Origin: Lunularia cruciata
Lineage: Eukaryota > Streptophyta > Marchantiopsida > Lunulariales > Lunulariaceae
NCBI GenBank assembly: GCA_948567375.1
Contig: OX419761.1
Location: 46,910,243-46,974,242 of the forward strand
Direction: 5' to 3'
Length of the DNA stretch: 64,000 nucleotides
How positions within the stretch are numbered: position 1 is the first letter of the stretch; each line of letters starts with the position of its first letter. Positions 32,365 through 43,600 of the stretch are shown here, piece by piece. The translations under genes and the position numbers were made by a program. The notes beneath the pieces were generated by a model. The model was not told the origin of the DNA, did no database searches, and saw only the letters and a program-made list of their open reading frames with translations.

Positions 32365-33739
32365 TAGGTAAGTAAAGTTTATTCTTGTAGAGATACTAAT
32401 CAGAAATGTCCAAATACAAAGTCAAATGTCACAATGTAGTTCTTCTTGATTTTTTCTTTTATCTCTTAGGTAGCAACTACACCCAAAAGAGAGAAACAAG
32501 CATTGATGCACAATCTCATCATGAAAATTTGTCACTCATAGTCACAACTTCATCAAATCTTTCCAAACAATCTTGATTGTGATGATTCAAATTCTCCTGA
32601 AAATGGCACTTCACTGCAAAACGACTCCACCTCAAAAAAATTTTCCACCCCTCTACTGAAGGCACAACTTCCTCAATCAAAATTGCTTCACTTTAACACT
32701 GCATTGCATTCACAAATGTAGAATACCACCAACACTACAATTCCTCTCAGATCTGTTAAGGCATTGCTTTGATTGCACTTCACTCAGGATCAAACACACA
32801 AAATGAAAATCAAGGTTGCGGAATTCAACATCCAACAAGCACACTGACTTGCACTTTGAAATTCTTCACACACTCACAAACACACACAGAGTATTGATAC
32901 TTGGAATCGAGCTCAAGTGATGAGCACTAAAATCAGCACTTTGCTTTATCTATTCTCAGAAATTATGAATAATGAACAACATATGCTCCTCTTAAATAAT
33001 ATAACAATAGATATGTACTAACAACTATACCGTTCTACAACAACTTTCCCTACCTACAGACCTGGAATGACAATGCACCTCTTCATATTTGCATCTTCAA
33101 ATCTCAAAACTGTGATTACTCCAATTCAATGTTTACTTCTTTCTCGGCTTCCAATCCCCAAGTAACCTCACATACTACTCTATCATCGGGTCTATCTGAG
33201 TCTACTAAACCCTTCACTATTTCTACTACTTCTTCACTCAGATTTGAAATTATACTAGTAGGCACCTTATCTAACTCTTTATCTTTCGATCCATCCTTCT
33301 CTAATACCTCCAATGGTAACTCTGAAGATATCTATACTCCTACTTCATTGACTTTGAGCTTTGCTCTTACATCTTTCCAAAGTTTATCTATCTCTACTTA
33401 ACTAAATCTAATATGATCATGATATTGTCTTCCACTTCCAATATCTTCGTATCTATGCAAGTTTTGAGACTAATCAGCAAAGCATTCAAATCTTTATCCT
33501 TTGCATTTCTCCTCTTCGTCTCTTGCACCAATACCTTCATGCAATCTTGTTTCCTCAATCCTCACATTGGCTTCTTAACTCAACATTGGATTCATCTTTG
33601 TTATGATCTCTCTCAATGGCTTGAGTCTCACCCTTCTCTCTTGTTCTCAATCCACCAGCCAATCTTCCCTGTACGTTGCTAGTTCTACCTTGAATTCGGC
33701 TTTCATTGTCTTCTTCTCCTTCTCCTTCTCCTTTTGAAC
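32365..33739 (-). repeat. B3 LTR tail, with the end of the LTR ORF
   Basis: Minus strand. 33739-33120 carries the coiled-coil end of the ORF; open pieces include 33116-33313. The ~750-bp non-coding LTR end follows down to CTTACCT at 32366. The last ~36 bp of the LTR (to GTCACA) are missing, and the next base begins another LTR head. The upper end is cut by the A4 LTR, inside the GAGAAG microsatellite of the ORF. Confidence 0.8.
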
Positions 33740-34376
33740 TGGAACACTCATTTTTGCATGTGTGTGGTATTGTGATATTTAGCTTGGTATTACAAGTACT
33801 TGAGAAATATTATTTATATAGAGATAAAGGATGGTTCTACATTAGTCATGATTAGCTAAATTTAGTCATAGCTAAGATAGAGGGGACCTTACTTTAGAGG
33901 TAGTAGAAAAGATGAGCACCACTATTTTGGATTCTAGTATGTTGACTTGGTTTTATTCCTATGAGTTTGGCTTTGAGGAAAGAGTTGAGAACTCTTTGGC
34001 CCGCAAGCCCTTTTGTTTTGGATTCTTCTATAGTCCAAGGATAGCCCATGTGAAGGAATCCTTGACTTAGTGGTTGGGTCAAGATAAGATCACATGCTAT
34101 TGGAATATGCCCATGGGAATGGATATTCTTTTATACTTTTTGGCTTTACTTGACTTTTAGTCTAGTAACTTGAGTTACTACGGTAATTAGTAACTTTGGT
34201 GCGTAACTATTTCACAAGTATATAAACAAGGAGTCAGGAGGTACTCATCATCCTCTCATTGAGTTCTCTAGTGAGCAATGTCTTGAGTCTTGGAGTGTTA
34301 GCCTTGGAGAAGTATGATGGAGTTGGGGTTCCTTGCCTTCTTAGTCCATGGTGCACTACCATAATAGCCATTAGAG
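33740..34376 (+). repeat. A4 5' LTR, last ~55 bp missing
   Basis: Starts TGGAACACTC, a decayed TGTAACACCC, after GAAC in family B. It follows the A LTR to the ATAATAGCCAT run, then jumps into pol at about 34377. The primer site, leader, upstream ORF, gag, protease and RT are all gone. Confidence 0.87.
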
Positions 34377-35819
34377 AAGAGACTAGCAAGGTGGATGATA
34401 CTCTTGTCTGAGTATGACTACACCATTGAGGATAGGCCAGGAAAGAAGCATGCAAATGCTGATTTGTTATTTAGAGCCTATGATCATGATGGAGATGAGC
34501 CAGTGGATGATTCCTTCCCGGGTGAGGAGCGCATGACAATCTCACTCTCTCAAGAGGTTCCAATGGAGTACAAGGAGATTGTGGATTTTGTGACAAGAGG
34601 TAACTATCCAGAAGGGATGCATGCTAGGGAGAGGAAGGCCCTTGCAGCAAGATCTAGACCTTACACAATGGTGGAGGATATTCTTTTTCACCAAGGAGTA
34701 GATGGTCTACTTCAAAGAGCAATGGGTAAGGAAGAGTCTATCCTACATATTAAGGAGTTTCATGAAGGTTTAGTGTGTGGAAGACACTTTGCATGAAAGG
34801 TGAACGTTTTCAAGATTCTAGATGCATGTTACCATTGGAGAGGGATTTTCAAGGATTATCTTGATTATTGCAGAACTTGTCATGTTTGTCAAGCTTTTGT
34901 TAGAAAGTCTACTTCCACTCCACCACTTAGATCAATTCCATTGCTAGGACCTTTTGAGAAGTGGGGAATTGATTTTGTAGGTCCTCTCAATAGAACCCCA
35001 AGGAAGAATGGGTATATCGTGGTAGTTACAAATTATCTTACCAAGTGGGCTGAGGCTAGACCATTGAGGGACAAGAATGAAGATGAAGTTGGTAGATTTC
35101 TTTATGAACGCATTATCATTAGGTTTGGATGCCCTTTGGAGTTAGTTTCTGATAGAGGAGGAGAGTTTACAAGAAGCATCACTACAACCATGCTACAACA
35201 TTTCTCTATCACACATAGAGAAACTACATCCTATAAGCCAAATTCCAATGGCTTGGCAAAGAGAACCAATCTGACCTTGTGCATGATGTTGGCCAAAGAT
35301 GCAGAAATGGAGGGGGCTAAATATCATTGGGACAAGAGGATTCATGCAGTTTTGTGGGAGTATATGACAACCATGAAGACTTCCACCAGATATTCTCCAT
35401 TTCAATTGGTATATGGTATTGAGTCTACCTTACTTATTCACTTTGATCTTCCTACCTTCCAAAGCACTCATAGGAGATTGAAGAAAGCACAAAGAAGTGA
35501 TGTAGAGAAGTCAAGGAAGGATCAATTCATGGAGTTGGAAGAGGCAAGAGTAGTTGTTATGGTTTGAGTGAAGCAAGCCCAAAGGAAACAAAAGGAGAGC
35601 TATGACAAGAGGCAAGGCAAGAAGAAGGTGGAACCTTTCAAAGAAGGTGATTGTTTAATGTTGTTTGATTCTATTCTATTCAAGAGAGTGAAAAATAAGT
35701 TTTTGCCTAAGTACTTTGGACCTTTCATAGTGGAGAAGGTGTGGGGCAATTACACTTATGATCTCTCAAGGAGTTGGGAGGAAGACACTTTGATAGGATT
35801 AACCATGATAAGTTGAAGA
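34377..35819 (+). pseudogene. pol: A4 pol remnant: end of RNase H plus integrase
   Basis: Starts at RLARWMILLSEYDYTIEDRPG, the end of RNase H, and continues to the end of pol. Frames 34395-34796, 34800-35567 and 35568-35816 follow each other closely and are separated mainly by stops. Integrase shows HHCC (CRTCHVCQAF), WGIDFVGP, LVSDRGGEF, and NGLAKRTN, where the catalytic Glu of A6 (NGLAERTN) is Lys. So one active-site residue is lost in addition to the stops. An ATGA stop at about 34795 breaks the zinc finger region. Confidence 0.88.
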
Positions 35820-35873
35820 TGTATCATAGAAGGTAGAGAGACCTTCACTTTAAGGGCAAAGTGAAAACTTAGT

Positions 35874-35884
35874 CCGAAGGTAAA
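35874..35884 (+). other. Decayed polypurine tract of A4
   Basis: Reads CCGAAGGTAAA directly before the LTR start, where A6 has CCGGGGGTAAA. Two G-to-A changes break the G run. Confidence 0.75.
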
Positions 35885-35978
35885 TGTAATACCTATTTGT
35901 GCATGTGTATGGTATTGTGATATTTAGCTTGGTATTACAAGCACTTGAGAGATATTTTTTACATAGAGATAAAGGATG
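35885..35978 (+). repeat. A4 3' LTR, first 94 bp only
   Basis: Starts TGTAATACCTATTTG and follows the A LTR to ATAAAGGATG at 35978, then switches to family C (minus). The rest of the LTR is deleted, so the target site on this side is lost. Confidence 0.85.
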
Positions 35979-36981
35979 TCACAAGTGTCTAAGTAGTGAT
36001 GCCTATCAAGTGCATCTTATGCTGCTCTGCCAAGCCAAGGCTCACAATCCAAGTCAAACAGTTCAAGTCCATAGCCTGACCAAACACTTGAAGCCTAGAT
36101 GCCTCTAATACTACTAGAACAACGGTAATACCGGTGCAAAAATCCATCACCCGCTCTCTCTCATTGGCGTTGGGCTCCACAAACTCTAAGTCCCAAACAA
36201 GTCCAGGTCCTCCCTCTTGAAAAGCATGAGAGCTTGGGAAACTCATGAGTGTGAGAAATGTGGCTCTAGGCTATCCAACTAGGTTCACCTCTACCATAGA
36301 TGACCTATCAGCCACTACCACCGTTTGAGACTGACGACCAACATCCAAGATATTATCAACAAGGATGTAGTCAAGTCGTTGAATCCCATCATAAGCACAT
36401 TGTAAAACCTCTTTGGGTAAGAGGTTCATCCACCAAAGACAAAGATAATGAGCCTTTGATCCTACTTTGGTTGCATCTAACAATATAGTAGGTCCTATCC
36501 AAGAATGGACCTGATGTGTACTTGCCACCACCTTGGTGCAAGAATGACCTATCAAAGGAACATTCTCCAAAAGATAAGTTGGAGAAACGGACTGATGAAC
36601 CTAGAGATATCATAATATCCATAACATCTCCCAAAACACCCCAGAACAAGGATCTTGAAGACCTAAACCTTGGCCAACACGTGTATATCTCTAACATAGC
36701 CATCCAAAAATCACCAAGTGAATAGGCCTATGTCTCTCCATATCATGCATCCCAAGTAAGGTAATGTCTATTGATAGGGCCTTATGGTAACCTTTGACTG
36801 CTTACATCAGTAATAACTAAGGATACCAATAGGCCAAGTGTACCACATGATGTAGAGAGACTTGCCTAGCAATCTCATCTCTCTCTACATACAAGTACCT
36901 CTATACTTGTATACCTACATGTAATACCGCAGCTAGTCCGGTGTTAATCCCACCAAACAACTCTAGTAGACATATCGCCTC
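35979..36981 (-). pseudogene. C5 cytosine methyltransferase-like catalytic domain of C2, motifs I to X in one frame
   Basis: The whole catalytic domain (about 331 codons) is in a single frame on the minus strand, broken only by stops. Motif I is LLELFGGINTG at 36937-36969, with motif II YVERDEIA after it. Motif IV, at 36691-36715, reads IFGWLC then TAG where C1 has GWPCQ: catalytic Cys kept, Pro changed, Gln codon now stop. Motif VI is LLENVP at 36556-36570. A motif VIII-like VGSKAHYLCLWW lies near 36465-36430. The motif IX area (EPNANERERVMDF) and motif X (GQAMDLNCLTW, from 36081) end at 35989. Stops lie at 36901, about 36840, 36828, 36691, 36640 and others, several at former Gln or Arg codons. 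No indel is needed. This supports descent from a functional enzyme; substrate and specificity are unknown. Confidence 0.85.
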
Positions 36982-37380
36982 TGTAAAAGACCGAATCCAA
37001 GGAGAGAAATAGGAGAATGGAAACTCACATTGGGACACTTGAATGAGTGAAAACTCCGAATGCCTGGCATGAGCTTCGGCTTTGGTATTTATAGGTAGCA
37101 TATAAGGCCCTTGAGAAGCTTCCTTGAGCCACTTTCTTAGAGTGCAAGCCAAGTTAACTAGGAAGCTTCTCAAGAAGCTTCCTTCTAGAAGTTGCCTACT
37201 TGGCATGCAAGCTAAGCTAGTTAGAAGCTTCTAGAAGCTACCTGATTGGGGCGCAAGTTAACTAGTTGGGAAGTTTCCCAAGAAGTTTCCTAGATGCTTT
37301 TGGAATATTCTAGGCTAATTTGGCGTATTCCCTACTTCATTAGCCTTACTAGCTACATTGCTAAACTCCATACTATTACA
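36982..37380 (-). repeat. D 3' LTR
   Basis: 399 bp with TG/CA ends; in element sense it starts TGTAATAGTATGG and ends CTTTTACA. A TATAAATA box lies at 37086-37093 (minus). It contains direct copies of an AGAAGCTT-type motif (HindIII-like AAGCTT runs at about 37110-37240). Confidence 0.9.
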
Positions 37381-38470
37381 TATTCCTCCACCACTAGTTG
37401 GTGACGTCCTTGTTGCCATTGAAGCTTCAAACTCTTGGATGGCCGTCTTTGCATTTTGGAGGTGAGAAAGAGGTTCCCATGTGGCATCATGAAGTAGATA
37501 CCCTTTCCAAAGGACCTTGTACTCCGTATGTTGGCGGCGTCCTTGTTGGATGTGGCAACATGCAAGGATATGATCAACTTTGTACTCCTCATGATCATTG
37601 ATAGGGATTGGGGAAGGAGGAGGTTGGACACGAGAGGAGAAAGAAGATGGATTATGAAGAAAGGGTTTCAACTTGGAAACATGAAAGATAGGATGGATGC
37701 ACATATGAGAAGGCAAAGCAAGTCGATAAGTAACAAGAGAGACAATTTGGGTGACATCAAAAGGTCCTATCCAATTAGGGGCAATTTTATGAACTTGGGT
37801 ATCAAGTGGGAGGGGTAGATTACTAGAGGATAACATAACTTGATCACCAACTTCAAAGGTGAGCTCACAACAATGATGGTCCGCATATTGTTTTTGACAA
37901 TTGTGAGCAACAAGGAGGTGAGATTTGGCTTGTTGGAGAGATTCGGAGATGGTGGTCAAGAAGGTTGAAGTATGGGAGACTTGAGACGAAGGAGGAGCAA
38001 GAAGAGAATCTGGGACAAGAGGATCTTGGCCAAAATTGAGAAGGAAAGGAGAGAATCCGGTGCTTGCTTGTTTAGAATTATTGTATGCAAACTTTGCAAC
38101 TACAAGACATTGATCCCAATTGGTATGGTGAATGTTGATGAAGGCACAAAGCATATCTTCCAAGGTGCAATTTACACGTTCAGTTTGTCCATCAGTTTGA
38201 GGATGATAGGCTATGGATAAAGCAAGTTTGGTGCCAAGTAGCTGGAAGAGTGCTTGCCAAAACTGTCCGGTGAAGCGAGGATCACGTTTGGAGATGAGTA
38301 CACTTGGCATCCTATGATGTTTGAAGATATTATGAAGTGGAGTTGCGCCATGGTTGGAGCATCCATAGTATCAACCATTGGTGCCAAATGGATTTGCTTA
38401 TTAAGCTTATCCACAAACACCACAATTGTTGTGTGACCTTGTTGTGTCTTGGGTTAGGAGGTGATGAGAT
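37315..38470 (-). pseudogene. D integrase with C-terminal chromodomain
   Basis: The frame 37315-38310 is open for 331 codons. It begins inside the integrase core (VLISKRDPRFTGQFW, second catalytic Asp; TDGQTERVN, catalytic Glu) and continues through the SH3-like part (IGPFDVTQIV). It ends with a chromodomain (EYKVDHILACC, TEYKVLWKGYLLHDATWEP), the histone-binding module that targets chromoviruses to heterochromatin. The last ~20 codons lie in the 3' LTR. The upstream core part with the first Asp (HVSLDLITS) is near 38450-38490. Stops separate the parts. Confidence 0.88.
37381..37392 (-). other. Polypurine tract of D
   Basis: In element sense GGTGGAGGAATA, directly before the 3' LTR. The pol frame reads straight through it into the LTR. 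Confidence 0.75.
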
Positions 38471-40284
38471 CTAAGCTCACATGTTCCCAACAAGTAGCTA
38501 GAATGGGAAGTGGCTGAAGGAGTCCACTTGACTTCTGGTTACTGGCCTTGTTATGTTGACAACTCTCACATGATTGGACAAATTTTGAACATCTTGTGTC
38601 ATGTTGGGCTACCACCATTGGCGTTGGAGGGTGCCCAAGGTCTTGTCCACTCCCATGTGACCAACTATTGGTAAATCATGGGCTTCTTGAAGGCACAAAA
38701 GTCAAAGATCACCTTTGGTTGGAACATAGATTTGGTCCGTATGGAATAGAAGGCCTTCCTTGAAGGAGAAGGTGTTGTACTCCTTGTTGCATGTTGTCAA
38801 ACAACCATGCACCATTTGGAAGAAGGGATCACCATTGTAGAGCTGATCAAAACTTGTTATGGACCTTAAGGTCAATTGATACCGTTGTAATTGCCGTTGT
38901 GATGAGAGGAAGAGCTTTCAAATCAGGTCGTCATGATAGAGCATTAGGGATGACATGGAACCGACCTGGTTTGTACCTAAGTTTGATGTCAAACAATTGG
39001 AGTTGCTCTTCCCATCAATGATGTCTACTCTTCATGTGCTCCAAGTGTAGGGTTTGCAATAATGGCTTGTGATCAGTTTGCATGATCACTTGTTTCTCCA
39101 AGAGATAATGCATCCATACCTTGGTGGCATATACCATTGCAAGTTGTTCCCAATCTCAAGCAGAGTAATTTCTTTCAGTTGTATTTAGACGGCAAGACAC
39201 AAAGGCAATGGGATGTAGTCCAATTCGGAATTCTTGTTGCAACACAACTCCAATTGCAAAGTTAGAAGCATCAAAATCAACCACACAAGGCAGTTGAGGA
39301 TCATATGGTTGAAGAATGGGTCTTGAAGACACCATATGCTTTAACTTTTGGAATGCTTCTTCATGCTTGGTGGTCCACTAGAAGCTCAAGTTCTTTCCTA
39401 AAAGGTCAGCCAATGGTGCTGCCACATGAGCATAATAGTGGATGAACCATTGGTAAAAATTGGCCAATCCATTGAATGCTCATACTTTTGTAGCATCCTT
39501 TGGAGTAGGCCAATCAATAATAGCCTTGATCTTCTCTTCTTCCATCTTGATCCCTTTTGATGAGATCTTATGACCCAAGAAGGTAACCTCCTTCTGCAAA
39601 AGGCACACTTTGACTTCTTGTAGTAAAATTTCCATTGTTGTAGTCGTCTTAGGACTTCTTGCACATGATTCATGTGTTCTCCCTCTATCTTGCTATAGAT
39701 TAAGATATCATCCAAGAACACCACCACAGACCGATCCAATAGTCCATCCAACACACCCGATGCATCTAATCCATGAAGATTGTTGGAGCATTAGTGAGTC
39801 CGAAAGGTAGACTTTCCACTCAAAATGCCCATACCTTGTGCAAAAGGCAGTCTTTTGTACATCCTCTCTATCAATAGGAATTTTCCAATAGCCGCTATGA
39901 AGATCCAACTTGGAAAAGTAGTGTGCTCCACTTAGTTGATCAAGCATGTCATCAATCCAAGGCAAGGGATATGCATTCTTCACGGTTTGCTTATTGAGCC
40001 CACGATAATCAATACAAAAACAAAGTCCTTCATCTTTCTTTGGAACAAATAGTATTGGTGCTCCCCAAGAAGAGGTACTATGTCATATGAAGTCCTTCTC
40101 CAACAACTCTGTAAGTGTTGTTTTCAACTCCTCTAACTCCTTTGGTGAGAGCTGATAGATCGGTCTACTAACTAAACCCTAAACCCTAAACTCCTTGGCA
40201 ATAACTCAATCTTGAAGGGCATACCTTGATTGGAGGGTAATCCCTTTGGTAGATCATCTAGAAACACATCCACAAACTCCTTAA
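38471..40284 (-). pseudogene. D reverse transcriptase, RNase H and integrase zinc finger
   Basis: Minus strand. RT blocks are [15 protein letters not shown] and [15 protein letters not shown] at about 39860-39980, and [19 protein letters not shown] at about 39670-39730, with the catalytic DD. RNase H shows VVDFDASNFAIGVVLQQ near 39230-39290 and TDHKPLLQTLHLEHM near 39030-39080. An integrase zinc part (CESCQHNKAS) is near 38540-38580. Stops and frameshifts are frequent. Confidence 0.85.
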
Positions 40285-40929
40285 CTATCCGATCAACCAT
40301 TGCTTGATGAGGCTCTCGGCCCTCGTAGTTTGTTCTTGTGCAATCGGCTTGATCCACACCATGAATACAAACTTATCTTCCTCCAAACCTTGCTCTATGG
40401 CTGCTTTATTAACAAAATTCCCTTCTAGGGACTCATCTCTCTTCCAAGCTTGCTCACTGGTTGCCTTCTTGGTAAACTTCCCATCTTGGGACTGACTATT
40501 CTTGGGTGTCTTACTCAAAGGTGCCAGACAACCTAATCGGAAATTTCTACCTTGGTGTTTTACTTGAATTTGGCATTGGGTCCAATCAAATTGAACCTTA
40601 TGATGTTCAAGCCAAGGTAGACCCAAAATGATATCATAGTGTAGAGGTGCCACTACAAACCTCATACACTCCAATTACGTCTTCCCAACCTTGAAGGTAA
40701 CAAGATGCGAGGTGCAAAATGCAAAACCCTTTCTACCATCCACCATCATCAAACTACTTCCAATCATTGGCTTGATATGAATACCCAATTCCTTTGCTAC
40801 TTGCATAGACATGCAATTCTTTGAACTTCCAAAATCAACCAAAATCCTACAACCCCAATTAGATATCATACCTTCCAAGTGAAGCAAACCTGCATAGGTC
40901 AAGCCTTCAATCCCATTGGAACTAATCAA
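40285..40929 (-). pseudogene. D protease region
   Basis: The open frame at 40675-40929 holds CRILVDFGSSKNCMS, where the retropepsin D-S/T-G reads D-F-G. It continues after a stop with DIILGLPWLEHH, the second conserved protease block, in the frame at 40285-40674. It follows gag and precedes RT as usual. Confidence 0.8.
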
Positions 40930-41860
40930 GCTCCCAATAGATGGCTCAAAATCTCCTACTAGGATTCCTTGTTTCCCTGATCATTCCGCTCCACAACCTC
41001 CACCTAGGCAACTTGTCGAGGTCATCCATTCTTGATTGGACATCTAGCAATGCAATGCCCTAATTGGTGACAATAAAAACAACCACCATTTTATCATAGT
41101 TTCTCTCTATCTACCTTGCCAAGTAGTCTTTGTTGAATGGCATCAATCTCCATTGGTGTTGGCTCCTCCATTTGTGTGTAGTGTATTGGTAGGCTCTGTG
41201 GAGGTTGAGGTCGAGACCAAGTTATTGCCACCAAGTAATCAAAACATTTGGCCAACCGCATGACTTCCTCCAAGTGTTGTGGCTCTTGTATGGTTACCTC
41301 TAATTTAGTTCTTGCCTTCAAGCCCCTCACAAATTGATCCAAAGCTTCACCTTCCAATATATCCGGAATTTGCATGATGTTGTTCTGGTATTGGATGATG
41401 TAACTTCTTACACAGCCAATCTATTTCAACTTTGCCAACTTATCCCGTGCAGCTTGTGTGGCATTTATGGCTTGGAACTGACTAATTATTGCACTCTTGA
41501 ATTCTGCCCATGTCAAGATTGGTGCAACAATTTGTTGTTTAGCTCACTCCACTTGGAATCTCCACCGTAGCTTTGGTACTCCATCCAATAAGCTAGAAGC
41601 CAAGAGAATATATTTTTGCTCGTCTTGTGATTGGTAGCTTCAAAATAACATTCACAATCAAAAAAAAATTTCTTCACTGCACTTGGAAGATTCTTGCCTT
41701 CAAATAGCTTGGGTTTATGGCATCTAATCCAATCTTCTCCTTCTTGAATCGGTACTCTTTCCACCTGCTCTTGTTGTCAAAGATCTCGTTCATCCAAAAA
41801 TCGAGTAAGGTACTCAATTTGTTGCTACATAGCAAGGATAACATTGGGTATTGCCGCCAT
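40930..41860 (-). pseudogene. gag: D gag
   Basis: Starts at the ATG at 41858-41860 (MAAIPNVILAM, then stop). The capsid part lies at 41094-41764, and a zinc knuckle CFYCHQLGHCIARC near 41045-41090. At least four in-frame stops. Order, knuckle and position next to the primer site fit gag. Confidence 0.82.
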
Positions 41861-42118
41861 GGTTGCTACTCTATCACACCACTCCCAATCTATCTAATTT
41901 ATTAACACATAGAAACAACACGTCCACCATTTTCCATAAGTTACAACCGGAAGCACCAAGGATTCCTCAAATATGGTGATCATATGCAGAAAATCTTGTC
42001 CAAAGTGCGAGGTGATGAATTGTGTGAAACAAGGCTTGGGTGGTACTTGGACATGAAAATCCCAATGGTTTGGTTGAAGTGGATTTGGTGATCCATAGAT
42101 TCCATCCATCCCATTCTT

Positions 42119-42130
42119 GCTCTGATACCA
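42119..42130 (-). other. Primer binding site of D (initiator tRNA-Met)
   Basis: In element sense TGGTATCAGAGC, one base inside the 5' LTR. This is the standard plant site complementary to the 3' end of initiator methionine tRNA. Confidence 0.93.
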
Positions 42131-42131
42131 A

Positions 42132-42542
42132 TGTTAAAGAGTGAATCCGAGGAGAGAAATAGGAGAATAGAAACTCACATTGGGACACTTGAATGAGGGA
42201 AAACTCTGAATGCCTAGCATGAGCTTTGGCTTTGGTATTTATAGATAGCATACAAGGCCCTTGAGAAGCTTCTCAAGAAGCTTCCTTAAGCTACTTTCTT
42301 AGAGTGCAAGCCAAGTTAACTAGGAAGCTTCTCAAGAAGCTTCCTTCTAGAAGTCGCCTTCTTGGCATGCAAGCTAAGCTAGTTAGAAAATTCTAGAAGC
42401 TACCTGCTTGGGGTGCAAGTTAACTAGTCGGAAAGCTTCCCAAGAAGCTTCCTAGATGCTTTTGGAATATTCTAGGCTAATTTGGCTTATTCCCTACTTC
42501 ATTACCTTTACTAGCTATGTCGCTAAACTCCATACTGTTACA
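42132..42542 (-). repeat. D 5' LTR
   Basis: 411 bp, matching the 3' LTR at 36982-37380 with scattered substitutions. It keeps an extra AGAAGCTTCTCA-type repeat unit. TATAAATA box at 42236-42243 (minus). Confidence 0.9.
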
Positions 42543-43600
42543 CCCTCTATTGGATACTGCCAAGCAATGAGTGTGGTATCCAGAGGTGTCAAAGTAATCA
42601 ACTCTGGAGGCTCATCCTCATTCTCATCTTCTAATCGTACGGAGGCTCCACTCCAAGCCTAATGCACCAACTAATCTACATGTTGTTGCAATGCCTCATC
42701 TGAACTCCACAATAGAACATCCAAGGTGGATGGAACAATCCCACTCATACTCCAAATCTAAGTGATCTCCTCTGATATTGGAGTATCTTCTACATGGGCA
42801 TTCCCCGCCAACAAGTCACTAGGACAAGTAATTGCATCACTAAAAGTTGAAACTAATGTTGCCATGGTCTTGGACTATAGTGAGCCAAGACTACCACTAT
42901 TGAAGCGTACTGGTAGGCAACATACCTGTCCCTCCCCAGAGACTACCAACTTGGTCTATAGGAGGTTGTCTCCTCCCAATAGTCAATGCTAAAACCCATG
43001 GGGTATACCACTGCTCCCCCAACTAGCACATCATATGACTCAGCTATTGTCACAATAGCCTAAGCTCTCACCACCGGGCTATCAGTCGGATGACCAAGCT
43101 GAACTTGGACAACAAGCTCCCCACATGTGATGTATTGTGTTGAACCACTATCTAGAAATGTTTGGATCTAAAATGGACATCTCTCCACATTGGTCTTCCG
43201 TAACTTTAGACCGACAACTGCAACCTTCCCTAACATAAGGGGATGCGCACTAGAGTCTAACAAGACTCTCTATGGTGTATAGACCTTCCCTAAAGATCCC
43301 ACCAAATGGAAATCCTCCTCTAAATATCCAATAAGACAACACCAAAGGTGAACTGTGATCTCTCAAAGGCCGGTCTAGCTGGCAACTCCTCCAGACTAGC
43401 CGCTACTAGCTGCCATAAACCATTGGTTGTTGAACGGATCCCATGCTCCTCAACCAAGTCAGCTCCACTATCAACCACCTTTACTCTATTAGTAGGAGCT
43501 GCATCATCCCTACTCTCACAAAGCATGGTAGCCAACCAAAACACTACAGTTGGGCCAACTTTCAATGTAAACATGTCACTAATTGAAAACAAAGAGCATA
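42543..43600 (-). pseudogene. C2 protease and N-terminal part of the methyltransferase region
   Basis: Minus strand. The region around 43320-43600 matches the gag tail and protease approach of C1; a protease-like LDSSAHPLMLGKVAVV lies near 43205-43260. The conserved VGGAVVYPMGFSIDYW-type block lies near 42970-43060, and the linker EPPELITLTPLDT near 42580-42620. It ends at YPIEG, where D has inserted; the frame resumes at EAICLLELF on the far side. Several stops. Confidence 0.75.

Larger units (their letters stand above)
36982..42542 (-). mobile_element. D, complete 5.56-kb chromodomain Ty3/gypsy element nested in C2
   Basis: LTRs at both ends, initiator-Met primer site, gag, protease, RT, RNase H, integrase and chromodomain, all on the minus strand. 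It splits the C2 methyltransferase frame just before motif I. The flanks are GCCTC (36977-36981) and CCCTC (42543-42547), a 5-bp duplication with one change. The LTRs are 399 and 411 bp and differ by several substitutions and an indel, so this insertion is older than A6. Coding frames are all interrupted. Confidence 0.92.

Noticed and set aside
35979-36981. Programmed stop-codon readthrough in the C2 methyltransferase
   Set aside because: The stops differ from those of C1 and fall on ordinary Gln/Arg codons, so decay is the simpler reading.
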